NCBI RefSeq assembly: GCF_945957465.1
Contig: NZ_CAMFLC010000003.1
Coordinates: forward strand, 62,001 to 126,000
Source of the DNA: an uncultured Leifsonia sp.
Lineage (GTDB): Bacteria > Actinomycetota > Actinomycetes > Actinomycetales > Microbacteriaceae
Length of the DNA: 64,000 nt
Reading direction: 5' to 3'
Under the pieces are notes generated by a model, which was not told the DNA's origin, did not search any database, and saw nothing but the letters and a program-made list of their open reading frames with translations. Below are positions 28,820 to 37,231 of this stretch, one piece after another; position 1 is the stretch's first letter, and every line of letters begins with the position of its first letter. Position numbers and translations under genes: made by a program.

Positions 28820-31762
28820 GTGTCCTCGCTCCTGTATTCGATCGGCCGCTGGGCCTTCCGTGCTCGCAAGCTCGTGCTGTCGCTGTGGCTGTTGCTGCTC
28901 GTCCTGCTGGCGGGCGGCGCCATCGCCTTCAACCAGGGCACGGACAACACCTTCAGCATCCCGGGGACCGAATCGCAAGAGGCCCTCGACACGCTGAGCC
29001 GGACCTTCCCGCAGGTCAGTGGAACGAGCGCGCAGATCGTCGTCGTGGCCCCCGACGGCGAGACCGTCGACCAGGCCGCCATCCAGAAGCCGGTCGAGCG
29101 CACCGTCGCCGACCTCGCGAAGACCGACGGCGTCGCCGGTACGACGTCGCCCTACAGCTCCACGGTCAAAGACCTGATCTCCGCCGACCGCACAGCCGCG
29201 ATCATCACCGTGCAGCTGCACGGCCAGCAGACCACGGTGCCGGCCGCGACCAAGACGGCGATCTCCGACGCCGGGACCCGGCTGCGCACCGAGCTCCCCT
29301 CCGGTTCGCAGGTCGCGGTGGGCGGCCAGCTCTTCTCGCAGAACCTGCCGACGATCTCGCCGACCGAAGGGATCGGACTGGTCATCGCGATCGTGGTGCT
29401 GATCATCACGTTCGGGTCGATCCTCGCGGCCGGGATGCCGCTGGCGACGGCGCTGCTCGGCGTCGGTCTCTCGATGGCGCTGATCTTCATCGCGACACTT
29501 TTCGGCCCGATCTCGTCCACCACACCCCTACTGGCGCTGATGCTCGGGCTCGCGGTCGGCATCGACTACTCGCTTTTCATCATCTCGCGCCACCAGAGCC
29601 AGCTGAAAGCCGGCGTGGACCCGGAGGAGTCGGCAGCGCGGGCGGTCGCGACCGCCGGATCGGCCGTGCTGTTCGCGGGCATCACCGTCATCATCGCCCT
29701 GGCCGGTCTGGCCGTCGCGGGCATCCCCTTCCTCACGACCATGGGGCTGGCCGCGTCGGTCGCCGTCGGCATCGCCGTGCTCGTCGCGCTCACGCTCACT
29801 CCGGCGTTCCTCGGTTTCGCCGGGTCACGGATCACGCCGGGACGTCGCGCCGCCCGCCGCGCGGCGCGGAGGGCGAAGACGACGAAGAGCGCCGCGGGCC
29901 ACAGCGCTGCCGGCGCTGCCGGCGCCCCGGACGGCGAGACGGCGGAGCCGGTCACGCGCGCCAACCCGTCGCTCGCCCACGCGGCGAAGGCCGAGATCCC
30001 GAAGGGGCCGTTCCGCACCTGGGTGCGCGCCGTGACGCGGTTCCCGATCGTCACCGTGGTCGCCGTCGTGGTGGCCCTGGGCATCGCGGCGCTTCCCGCC
30101 CTCCAGCTCAGGCTCGCGCTGCCGGACGCCGGCTCGCACCCGAAGAGCGACCCGGCCCGCATCGCCTACGACCTGGTCTCGGAGCACTTCGGGCCCGGAT
30201 ACAACGGTCCCCTGATCATCACGGGCTCGATCATCTCGAGCACCGATCCGCTGGGACTCATGAAGAAGCTCGGCGCCGAGATCGCCGACCTGCCGGGCGT
30301 CGCGGCCGTTCCGCTGTCCACCCCGAACCAGAACGCGGACACCGGCATCGTGCAGGTCATCCCGACGACGGCCCCCGACGATCCGCAGACCGCCCGGCTC
30401 GTCTCCGAGTTGCGCGCCAAGCACCAGCATTTCCTGGACGAGTACGGCATCGACCTCAAGGTCACCGGCACGACGGCGGCGCAGATCGACGTGTCCTCGC
30501 GGCTCGCGGGCGCACTGCTGCCGTTCGGAATCCTGGTCGTCGGGCTCTCTCTCGTCCTGCTGACGATGGTGTTCCGCTCGATCGCCGTGCCCATCAAGGC
30601 CGCGCTCGGCTATCTGCTCTCGGTCGGCGTCGCGTTCGGCGCGGTCACGGCGGTCTTCGAGTGGGGCTGGTTCGCGGACGCCGTGCACCTCGACAAGACC
30701 GGGCCGGTCATCAGCTTCATGCCGATCATCCTGATGGGCGTGCTGTTCGGCCTCGCGATGGACTATGAAGTGTTCCTGGTCAGCCGGATCCGCGAGGACT
30801 ACGTGCACGGCGGCGACGCGCGCCGCGCCGTGCAGAGCGGGTTCGTCGGGTCGGCCAAGGTCGTCACGGCCGCCGCCGTCATCATGATCTCCGTCTTCGC
30901 AGCGTTCGTGCCGGAAGGCGACGCCTCCATCAAGCCGATCGCGCTCGGGCTCGCCGTCGGCGTCTTCGTCGATGCGTTCATCGTCCGCATGACTCTCGTG
31001 CCCGCGGTGCTCCAGCTGCTCGGCGACAAGGCGTGGTGGATGCCGCGCTGGCTCGACCGCGTCCTCCCCTCGTTCGACGTGGAGGGCGACGGACTGCAGA
31101 AGGAGCTCGAGCTGGCCGACTGGCCCGAACCCGATTCGCGGTACATCGCAGCGGCCGACGGTCTCGCGGTCAGCATCCGGCGTTCGCCGATTCTCCGCGA
31201 CGTCTCCTTCCGCCTCGGCGACGGCGAAGCGCTCGTCGTGCACGGCCCCGACCGCACGGCCGCCCTGGCGTTGCTGATGGCCGTGTCGGGACGCACGAAG
31301 GTCACCGGCGGCATCGTGAAGGTGGCGGGCTACGTCCTGCCGACACGCGGCTCGGCCGTCCGGTCCCGGACCTCGGTCGTGCGGCTCGACCGCTCCGAGA
31401 CGCCGGTGGAGGATGTGCGCCGCGCGCTGGCGAGCGCGCCCGTGATCCTGGGCCTCGACGCCGCCGACAGCCTCACCGAACCCGTCGAACGAGGGCGTGT
31501 GCGTGCCGAGCTCGGCCGAGCATTCGCCGACGCCCGGTCGGCGGGACGACCGTTCGCGCTGGTGGTGACCTGCGTCGATCCGTCCGGACTCGACGACCTG
31601 CTGCCCGAGAGCGCAGAGCCCACAGCCGTCGAACTCGCGGTGGACGCCGACGGCGCTGCGACACCGCTGCCGGCACGACCCGCCGATGTCGCCCCCGACA
31701 CCCACGACACCGACCAGGCGGACCACACCGCCGCCCACCTCGAGAAGGCGAACGCCCGATGA
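28820..31762 (+). CDS. MMPL-family RND transporter fused to an ABC ATPase-like domain
   Basis: A 980-residue protein. The first ~745 residues are a complete MMPL/RND exporter: TM1 at about residues 16-36, an extracytoplasmic domain, then two six-helix halves with the typical LMLGLAVGIDYSLFIISRHQ and ILMGVLFGLAMDYEVFLVSRIRE motifs holding the proton-relay aspartate/tyrosine pairs. After the last helix, residues ~775-935 look like a degenerate ABC ATPase: ILRDVSFRLGDGEALVVHG, a Walker A position reading GPDRTAALALL without the lysine, VTGGIVKVAGYVLP, a Walker B-like VILGLDAAD, and VVTCVDP where the H-loop would be. ATP hydrolysis is therefore unlikely. The start is GTG with GGAGA upstream; the stop overlaps the next gene as ATGA. 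Confidence 0.88.
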   Translation: MSSLLYSIGRWAFRARKLVLSLWLLLLVLLAGGAIAFNQGTDNTFSIPGTESQEALDTLSRTFPQVSGTSAQIVVVAPDGETVDQAAIQKPVERTVADLAKTDGVAGTTSPYSSTVKDLISADRTAAIITVQLHGQQTTVPAATKTAISDAGTRLRTELPSGSQVAVGGQLFSQNLPTISPTEGIGLVIAIVVLIITFGSILAAGMPLATALLGVGLSMALIFIATLFGPISSTTPLLALMLGLAVGIDYSLFIISRHQSQLKAGVDPEESAARAVATAGSAVLFAGITVIIALAGLAVAGIPFLTTMGLAASVAVGIAVLVALTLTPAFLGFAGSRITPGRRAARRAARRAKTTKSAAGHSAAGAAGAPDGETAEPVTRANPSLAHAAKAEIPKGPFRTWVRAVTRFPIVTVVAVVVALGIAALPALQLRLALPDAGSHPKSDPARIAYDLVSEHFGPGYNGPLIITGSIISSTDPLGLMKKLGAEIADLPGVAAVPLSTPNQNADTGIVQVIPTTAPDDPQTARLVSELRAKHQHFLDEYGIDLKVTGTTAAQIDVSSRLAGALLPFGILVVGLSLVLLTMVFRSIAVPIKAALGYLLSVGVAFGAVTAVFEWGWFADAVHLDKTGPVISFMPIILMGVLFGLAMDYEVFLVSRIREDYVHGGDARRAVQSGFVGSAKVVTAAAVIMISVFAAFVPEGDASIKPIALGLAVGVFVDAFIVRMTLVPAVLQLLGDKAWWMPRWLDRVLPSFDVEGDGLQKELELADWPEPDSRYIAAADGLAVSIRRSPILRDVSFRLGDGEALVVHGPDRTAALALLMAVSGRTKVTGGIVKVAGYVLPTRGSAVRSRTSVVRLDRSETPVEDVRRALASAPVILGLDAADSLTEPVERGRVRAELGRAFADARSAGRPFALVVTCVDPSGLDDLLPESAEPTAVELAVDADGAATPLPARPADVAPDTHDTDQADHTAAHLEKANAR

Positions 31763-33732
31763 CCACCCCCTCGTCCCTGCGCCGACCGCGCTCCCTGTTC
31801 TCGCTGGAGCGCATGCGCTCCGACAGACGCGTGACCTGGCTGACCATCGTCGGGCTCGTCCTCGTCCCGCTCGTGATCGGCGGCCTGCTGGTCTGGGCGC
31901 TCTGGAACCCGACCGAGCGGCTCGGCGAAGTGAAGGCCGCGGTGGTGAACCTGGACAAGCCGGTGACCGTGAACGGCCAGGTCGTGCCCCTCGGCCGGCA
32001 GATGGCCGCAGGCCTCCTCGGGGCGAAGAACGAGAACTTCACGTGGGTGCTCACCGACCAGAAGGACGCCGAGGCCGGGATCGCCGACGGCAGCTACGTC
32101 GCCGTCGTCACCATTCCGAAGAACTTCTCGAAGGCGGCGACCTCCACCGCCGGGACGGACGGTGCGGCGACGCAGGCGACCATCGACGTGCGGACCAGCC
32201 AGAAGTCGAAGCTCGTGGATCCCGCGATCAGCCAGGCCGTCACGACCACGGCGACGGGAGTCCTCAACAAGCAGCTCACGACGACCTACCTCGAGAACGT
32301 CTATGTGGGCTTCAACACGCTGCACGACCATCTCGCGAAGGCGGCGAGCGGAGCGGGGTCGCTCTCGAGCGGGCTGACGCAGCTCGCGTCGGGCACGCAT
32401 CAGCTGGCGGACGGGGCGAACCAGCTGTCGTCGGGTGCGACCGCGCTGTCGAGCGGGATCGGCCGGCTGTCAGACGGTGCGGCCGGGCTCTTCAGCGGAC
32501 TGAGCACGCTCGCGAGCGGCATGAACGGCCTCGCCGGCGGGATGGGCCAGCTGCAACAGCAGACGTCCTCCCTGCCGGCGGGCACCCAGCAGCTGGCCAC
32601 CGGCGCGGCCGGCGTCTCCGCCGGGGTGTCGGCAGCCGCGAACTCGGCGAAGGCCGCGCTCGCCACCTGCGTCGCCGATCACGGTCAAGCCGACCCCACC
32701 TGCGTCGCGATCGCGCAAACGTACGGCATCATGACGACCGCCCAGAAGGGGCAACCCAGCCTCGTCGACGGCGCCGCGCAGCTCGCCGCCGGCACGAAGG
32801 ACCTCGCCGGCTCGGCTCCGGCGCTCGCCGGCGGCATCGCGCAATCGGCGGCGGCGGCGCGACAACTCGCCGACGGGGCCGGGCAGTCGGCCTCCGGCGC
32901 GCAGCAGCTGGCTTCCGGCACGCAGCAGTCGGCCGACGGAGCCTCCCAGTACGCGGCGGGCGTGCAACAGTTCGCGGCGGGCGTTCCCGCTCTCGCGACC
33001 GGCGCCGACCAGTCGGCCGCCGGCGCCGCCTCCCTCGCATCCGGCCTCGACAAGGCGGTGGCCCAGCTCCCGAACTACGATGCCGGCCAGCGCACCAACC
33101 TGGCGTCCGTCGCCTCGCAGCCCGTCGGCCAGAAGCAGTCGGGCAGCACCACGTTCGGCGTCACCAGCGTTCCGCTGTTCGCGGCGGTAGCACTGTGGCT
33201 CGGTGCGCTCGCCACGTTCCTGGTGCTCCAGGCGCTCTCCCGTCGTGCCCTGCTCACCTCCCGTGCCGCAGGGCGGATCGCCCTCGACGGGCTCGCGCCG
33301 GCCGCGGCCATCGGCGTCGTCCAAGGTCTTCTCGTCGCCGCGATCATGCAGCCCGCGATGCACCTCGGCGTCGGCGGCTGGTTCGCCTTCGCCGGCGTCT
33401 CGGTCGCCGCCGCGGTGTGCTTCGCTGCCGTCAACCACGGACTCGTCGCCCTGCTGGGCGGCATCGGCCGGTTCCTGGCGATGCTCGTCGTCGTCGTGAC
33501 CCTCGCCTCCGGGATCGTGTCGACCGCGCCCGGGTTCTTCGACACCGCGATGACATGGTTGCCCACGTCGCCGGCGATCACGGCGTTGCACGGCGTCGTC
33601 GACGGGTCGACGGGAGTCTGGCGCGGCCTGGGCGGCCTCCTCCTCTGGGCGGTGCTCGGCTTCGCTCTCGCGCTGGCGGCCGTCGCGCGGCGGCGCATCG
33701 TCACCGCCGCCCAGCTGCTCCCCGCGGAGTAG
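31759..33732 (+). CDS. YhgE/Pip family membrane protein
   Basis: A 657-residue membrane protein of the YhgE/Pip (ABC-2 permease-related) family, linked in other Gram-positives to phage infection and type VII-associated or lipid export. One TM helix near residue 25 is followed by an extracytoplasmic region, then a long stretch (about residues 195-430) of near-regular repeats of the type QLASGTxQLxDGAxxLSSG, expected to be an extended helical rod, and five C-terminal TM helices. A cysteine pair (TCVADHGQADPTC) interrupts the repeats. It is translationally coupled to the MMPL gene and probably works with it. Confidence 0.88.
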   Translation: MTTPSSLRRPRSLFSLERMRSDRRVTWLTIVGLVLVPLVIGGLLVWALWNPTERLGEVKAAVVNLDKPVTVNGQVVPLGRQMAAGLLGAKNENFTWVLTDQKDAEAGIADGSYVAVVTIPKNFSKAATSTAGTDGAATQATIDVRTSQKSKLVDPAISQAVTTTATGVLNKQLTTTYLENVYVGFNTLHDHLAKAASGAGSLSSGLTQLASGTHQLADGANQLSSGATALSSGIGRLSDGAAGLFSGLSTLASGMNGLAGGMGQLQQQTSSLPAGTQQLATGAAGVSAGVSAAANSAKAALATCVADHGQADPTCVAIAQTYGIMTTAQKGQPSLVDGAAQLAAGTKDLAGSAPALAGGIAQSAAAARQLADGAGQSASGAQQLASGTQQSADGASQYAAGVQQFAAGVPALATGADQSAAGAASLASGLDKAVAQLPNYDAGQRTNLASVASQPVGQKQSGSTTFGVTSVPLFAAVALWLGALATFLVLQALSRRALLTSRAAGRIALDGLAPAAAIGVVQGLLVAAIMQPAMHLGVGGWFAFAGVSVAAAVCFAAVNHGLVALLGGIGRFLAMLVVVVTLASGIVSTAPGFFDTAMTWLPTSPAITALHGVVDGSTGVWRGLGGLLLWAVLGFALALAAVARRRIVTAAQLLPAE

Positions 33733-33786
33733 CCCGATTGCGCCGGGCCGCCGTTGCGCCGGGCCGGCGAGACGGCACGCCCGGGC

Positions 33787-34941
33787 TCAGGCGGTCGCGG
33801 CGAGAGCGAGCGTGGCGAGCACCACGGTGACAGGCGCCACGAGCAGACCGAGCAGCATGTAGCGGCTCCAGCGGATGTGCACGTCGAAGCTCGACAGCCG
33901 CTGGTGCCAGAGCAGCGTCGCGAGCGACGCCCACGGAGTGATCAGCGGTCCGGCGTTGACGCCGATCAGCAGCGCCGCAAGCCGCACCGGGCTGCCCGCG
34001 GCCGGCTCCAGAGCCAGATAGGCGGGGAGGTTGTCGATCGCGTTCGCCCCGACCATCCCGGTCAGTGAGAGCCTCAGCAGCGCGAGCGGGGACTCCCCCG
34101 TGCCCGACACCCGGGCCAGCAGCGTCCCCAGGCCGTTGGCGTGCAGCGCCTCGATGAACAGGAACAGCCCGGACGCGAGGAGCACCAGCTGCCACGGCAG
34201 CAGCCCGAACCGGACCACCTCCCGGCGACGCACCAGGAACACCGCGATCAGCACCACAGCGGCCGCCGACGCCGGCAACCAGACGGGGATGCCCGACACG
34301 AGCAGCGGCATCAGCGCCACGACCACGGCGGCGCTGATCCAGAACAGCACCCGATCCTCGATGCCGTCCTCCGGCCCGGTCGTGTACCGGACCAGCAGCT
34401 GACGACGGGAGATCAGGAACACGACCAGCATCGGGACGATCATCGCCACGACCGCAGCCGCCCACATGAGCGCGGCGAACGCGAACGGCGACGGGTCGCC
34501 CATCGCGTGCTGGGCCAGCAGGTTCGTGAGGTTCGACACGGGCAGCAGCAGCGAGCCGACGTTCGCCATCCACACCGTCGTCAGAGCGAACGGCAACGGC
34601 TCCAGGCCGGCGTGCCGGGCGAGCACGATCACGACCGGCGTGAGCAGGACCGCCGTCGTGTCGAGCGAGAGGAAGATCGTGCTGAGCGCCGCCACGACCA
34701 CCACCAGCAGCCAGAGCAGCCAGGCGCGGCCGCGGCCCCAGCGCGCGGTCTGCTGTGCGACGACCGTGAAGACGCCCGCGTCGGCCGCCAGCTCGGTCAC
34801 CACCGTCACGGCGACCACGAACAGCAGGATGGGCCACACGCGATCCCACAGGGCCAGCGCGTCCGGCACCGGAAGGAGTCCGGTCGCAACCGCCACCGCA
34901 CCGAGCACGAGGAGCACCGCGCCGACGATCGCCGTCCGCAT
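33787..34941 (-). CDS. SLC13/ArsB-type permease
   Basis: A 384-residue membrane protein of the ion transporter superfamily (ArsB/NhaD/DASS). About 10-11 helices are predicted. The motif LSTIFLSLDTTAVLLTPVVI resembles the hairpin of ArsB/CitM proteins, and VWMANVGSLLLPVSNLTNLL and its second-half counterpart VGANAIDNLPAYLAL form the two symmetric signature loops. Substrate may be arsenite, citrate or another anion; no ars genes are nearby. GAGGAG precedes the ATG at 34941. It converges with the YhgE gene. Confidence 0.85.
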   Translation of the reverse strand: MRTAIVGAVLLVLGAVAVATGLLPVPDALALWDRVWPILLFVVAVTVVTELAADAGVFTVVAQQTARWGRGRAWLLWLLVVVVAALSTIFLSLDTTAVLLTPVVIVLARHAGLEPLPFALTTVWMANVGSLLLPVSNLTNLLAQHAMGDPSPFAFAALMWAAAVVAMIVPMLVVFLISRRQLLVRYTTGPEDGIEDRVLFWISAAVVVALMPLLVSGIPVWLPASAAAVVLIAVFLVRRREVVRFGLLPWQLVLLASGLFLFIEALHANGLGTLLARVSGTGESPLALLRLSLTGMVGANAIDNLPAYLALEPAAGSPVRLAALLIGVNAGPLITPWASLATLLWHQRLSSFDVHIRWSRYMLLGLLVAPVTVVLATLALAATA

Positions 34942-35001
34942 CGCGCTCCTCTCGTCCGACGCCTAGGGAAGCGTACGCTATCGACGAGCGAAAGGACGCC
35001 G

Positions 35002-35199
35002 ATGCGCAAGTTCATCTTCAACGGTGCCATCATCAGCGCGGTCATCGGACTGTGGACGACGATCCAATCGACCAAGCAGGGCCCCCGGGATTGGCGGGTG
35101 CCGCTGATGTGGATCAGCGCGGCGCTGAGCATCGTCATCGCCGTCGGGACGGTGCTGGAGGAGTCCAAAGAGGCCGACGAGCGCGAAAACGGGCACTGA
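35002..35199 (+). CDS. small two-helix membrane protein
   Basis: A 65-residue protein with a hydrophobic helix near residues 6-20 (FNGAIISAVIGLWTTI), a polar basic loop (QSTKQGPRDWR) and a second helix (LMWISAALSIVIAVGTVL), then an acidic tail EESKEADERENGH. AAAGGA precedes the ATG, and a TACGCT -10 lies at 34974-34979 inside a palindromic AGCGTACGCT that could serve both directions with the divergent permease. Family unknown. Confidence 0.65.
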   Translation: MRKFIFNGAIISAVIGLWTTIQSTKQGPRDWRVPLMWISAALSIVIAVGTVLEESKEADERENGH

Positions 35200-35297
35200 C
35201 CGCACGATTTCCGCTGTTCGCACGGCGTGTCCGCGCGTTTTGACGTGAGTACCCCCGGAAGATTGGTTCCGACGGAGAACCTGGAAGGGGTTGGGCG

Positions 35298-35744
35298 ATG
35301 TTTGGTCGCAGGCGGCACGCCGCCGCCGAGGTACAGGCGGCGCCGGTTCCTCAGCTGACGGATGCACAGATCCTCGAAGTGGTTCACGCCAAGGTCGCCG
35401 AGCTCATCGGCGAACGCGGCGAGTGGACGGTGTCGCGCCGTTCATCCGACGACACCGACTCCATCTTCCACTCCGTCCTCTCGCAGTCCGTCTCCGTCGG
35501 CATCACCGCCGCACTGGTCGAGGCACGTCGCCGCCTGGAGGCCGGAGAGACCGAGATCGTCCTGGCCTCCGAGCCGCAGCACCGTGCCGACGCCGAACCG
35601 CTCGCCGCCGCCGAGGCCGTGGACGACGTGCACGAGGAGCCCGCCGCGTTCGGCTGGGAGCCCGCGCCGATCACCGTGTGGACCGACCTCCGTCGCCCGG
35701 TCACCGGCGAGATCCCGGCCATCGCGGAGCGCCCGGCCGCCTGA
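35298..35744 (+). CDS. conserved-looking hypothetical protein
   Basis: A 148-residue soluble protein. It starts MFGRRRHAAAE, has a helical core (TDAQILEVVHAKVAELIGERGEWTVSRR; FHSVLSQSVSVGITAALVEARRRLE), and ends in an acidic, proline-rich tail. GGAAGGGG lies at a good distance from the ATG. No domain is recognised; the amphipathic helices suggest a small helical domain with a disordered C-terminus. Confidence 0.6.
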   Translation: MFGRRRHAAAEVQAAPVPQLTDAQILEVVHAKVAELIGERGEWTVSRRSSDDTDSIFHSVLSQSVSVGITAALVEARRRLEAGETEIVLASEPQHRADAEPLAAAEAVDDVHEEPAAFGWEPAPITVWTDLRRPVTGEIPAIAERPAA

Positions 35745-35825
35745 CCTCCGGCCGCCTGACGCCCGGCAGCGAAGCGGCCCGAATCGCTCTCGGCGCACCA
35801 GAATCCCCCGTCTCGCCGACGGGCT

Positions 35826-37202
35826 TCAGCCGATGTGCTTCCAGGAGGCGGGCCCGGCCGAGCCGGCCCGATAGCTCTGCAACGGCACGTCGCCCTTCTT
35901 CCACGCGGAGATGACCGGGGCCACGATGCGCCACATCTCGACCGCCGTGTCACCGCGGACCGAGAGCGACGGATCGCCGTCGAGGATGCCCTCCAGCACC
36001 TCGCCGTACGCCAGGAGCAGGCCAGGGCCGAAGTCGGCGCTCAGCGCGACGCGCTCGATCACGTGCGGATCGTCCGGACCGTTGATGTTGAGTTCGAGCG
36101 ACATGGCGTCGGGCGCGAGCATGATGCGCAGCATCGTCGGCTCTTTGTGCCCGGTGAGCCCGCGCGGGATATGCCTGGCCGGCTTGAAGGTCACCAGGAT
36201 CTCCCTGCGCTTCGAGCCGAGCGCCTTGCCCGACCGCAGCGTGATCGGCACGCCGGCCCACCGCCAGTTGTCGATCTCCACCGTGAGCTCGGCGAGGGTC
36301 TCGGTGTCGCGAGCCGGGTCGACACCGGGCTCGTCGGTGTACGCAGGGAGCTTGCGGCCATCGATGGTCCCCGCGGTGTACCGCGCGCGCCGGCTCGCCA
36401 CCGCCGGGTCGTCCCCCCACACCCGTGTCGCGCGCAGGACCGTCGCTTTGGCGTCGCGCAGGTCGGTCGCGTCGAGCGCCGACGGCGGCTCCATCGCGAA
36501 CACCGCGAGCACCTGCAGCAGATGGCTCTGGATCATGTCCATGAGCGCCCCCGCGTTGTCGTAATACCGGGCGCGGCCCTCCAGCCCGAGGGTCTCGTCG
36601 TAGACGATGTCGACGCGCTGGATGTGGTCGCCGTTCCACACCGGTTCGAGGATGCTGTTCGCGAAGCGCAGCCCGATGAGGTTCAGCACGGTCGAGTTGC
36701 CGAGGAAGTGGTCGACGCGGTGGATGCGCTCCTCCGGCACGAGCGTCGCCAGCCGCTTGTTCAAGGCGGTCGCGCTGCGCTTGTCGGTGCCGAACGGCTT
36801 CTCGAGCGCGAGCGTGAGCCCGGCGGGCAGCGTCAGCTTCGACAACGCGTCGCACGCTCGGGCGGTGATGGCCGGCGGGAGGGCGAAGTACAGCGCGGGC
36901 GTCCCCTCGCACGCGTCGAAGATGCGCTGAAGCTCGGCGGGCTTCGTCACGTCGGCCGAGAGGTAGGCGGTGCTCTTCAGCACCTGCTCGACAGCCGGGC
37001 CGTTCGCTTTCACCGTCTTGAAGGAGGCACGGACGGTCTGGCGCCACTTCGCGTCCGTCCAGTCCTCCGCCCCGGCGCCGACCAGCTGGAAGCGCCGCTC
37101 GGGGTGGTTCGTGAGCAACTGCCCCACGGCGGGCAGCAGGAGTCTGGACGACAGGTCTCCGCTCGCTCCGAGAATCACCAGAGTGCCCACGGTCTGCGTC
37201 AT
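35826..37202 (-). CDS. divergent glucose-6-phosphate dehydrogenase paralogue
   Basis: A 458-residue protein of the G6PD family, which oxidises glucose 6-phosphate with NAD(P). The Rossmann start reads VILGASGDLSSRLLLPA, the substrate signature is HRVDHFLGNSTVLNL near residue 170, and the histidine of the catalytic motif is kept in LMDMIQSHLLQ. Two usually invariant lysines are absent: the one after GDL (here SSRLL) and the one in DHYLGKE (here DHFLGNS). The ATG at 37202 is preferred; a GTG at 37211 is also in frame. It is divergent from the GH15 gene with 29 bp between starts. It is probably not the housekeeping Zwf. Confidence 0.82.
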   Translation of the reverse strand: MTQTVGTLVILGASGDLSSRLLLPAVGQLLTNHPERRFQLVGAGAEDWTDAKWRQTVRASFKTVKANGPAVEQVLKSTAYLSADVTKPAELQRIFDACEGTPALYFALPPAITARACDALSKLTLPAGLTLALEKPFGTDKRSATALNKRLATLVPEERIHRVDHFLGNSTVLNLIGLRFANSILEPVWNGDHIQRVDIVYDETLGLEGRARYYDNAGALMDMIQSHLLQVLAVFAMEPPSALDATDLRDAKATVLRATRVWGDDPAVASRRARYTAGTIDGRKLPAYTDEPGVDPARDTETLAELTVEIDNWRWAGVPITLRSGKALGSKRREILVTFKPARHIPRGLTGHKEPTMLRIMLAPDAMSLELNINGPDDPHVIERVALSADFGPGLLLAYGEVLEGILDGDPSLSVRGDTAVEMWRIVAPVISAWKKGDVPLQSYRAGSAGPASWKHIG

Positions 37203-37231
37203 GGGTTTCACAGTACGGCCATACTGGGGAT

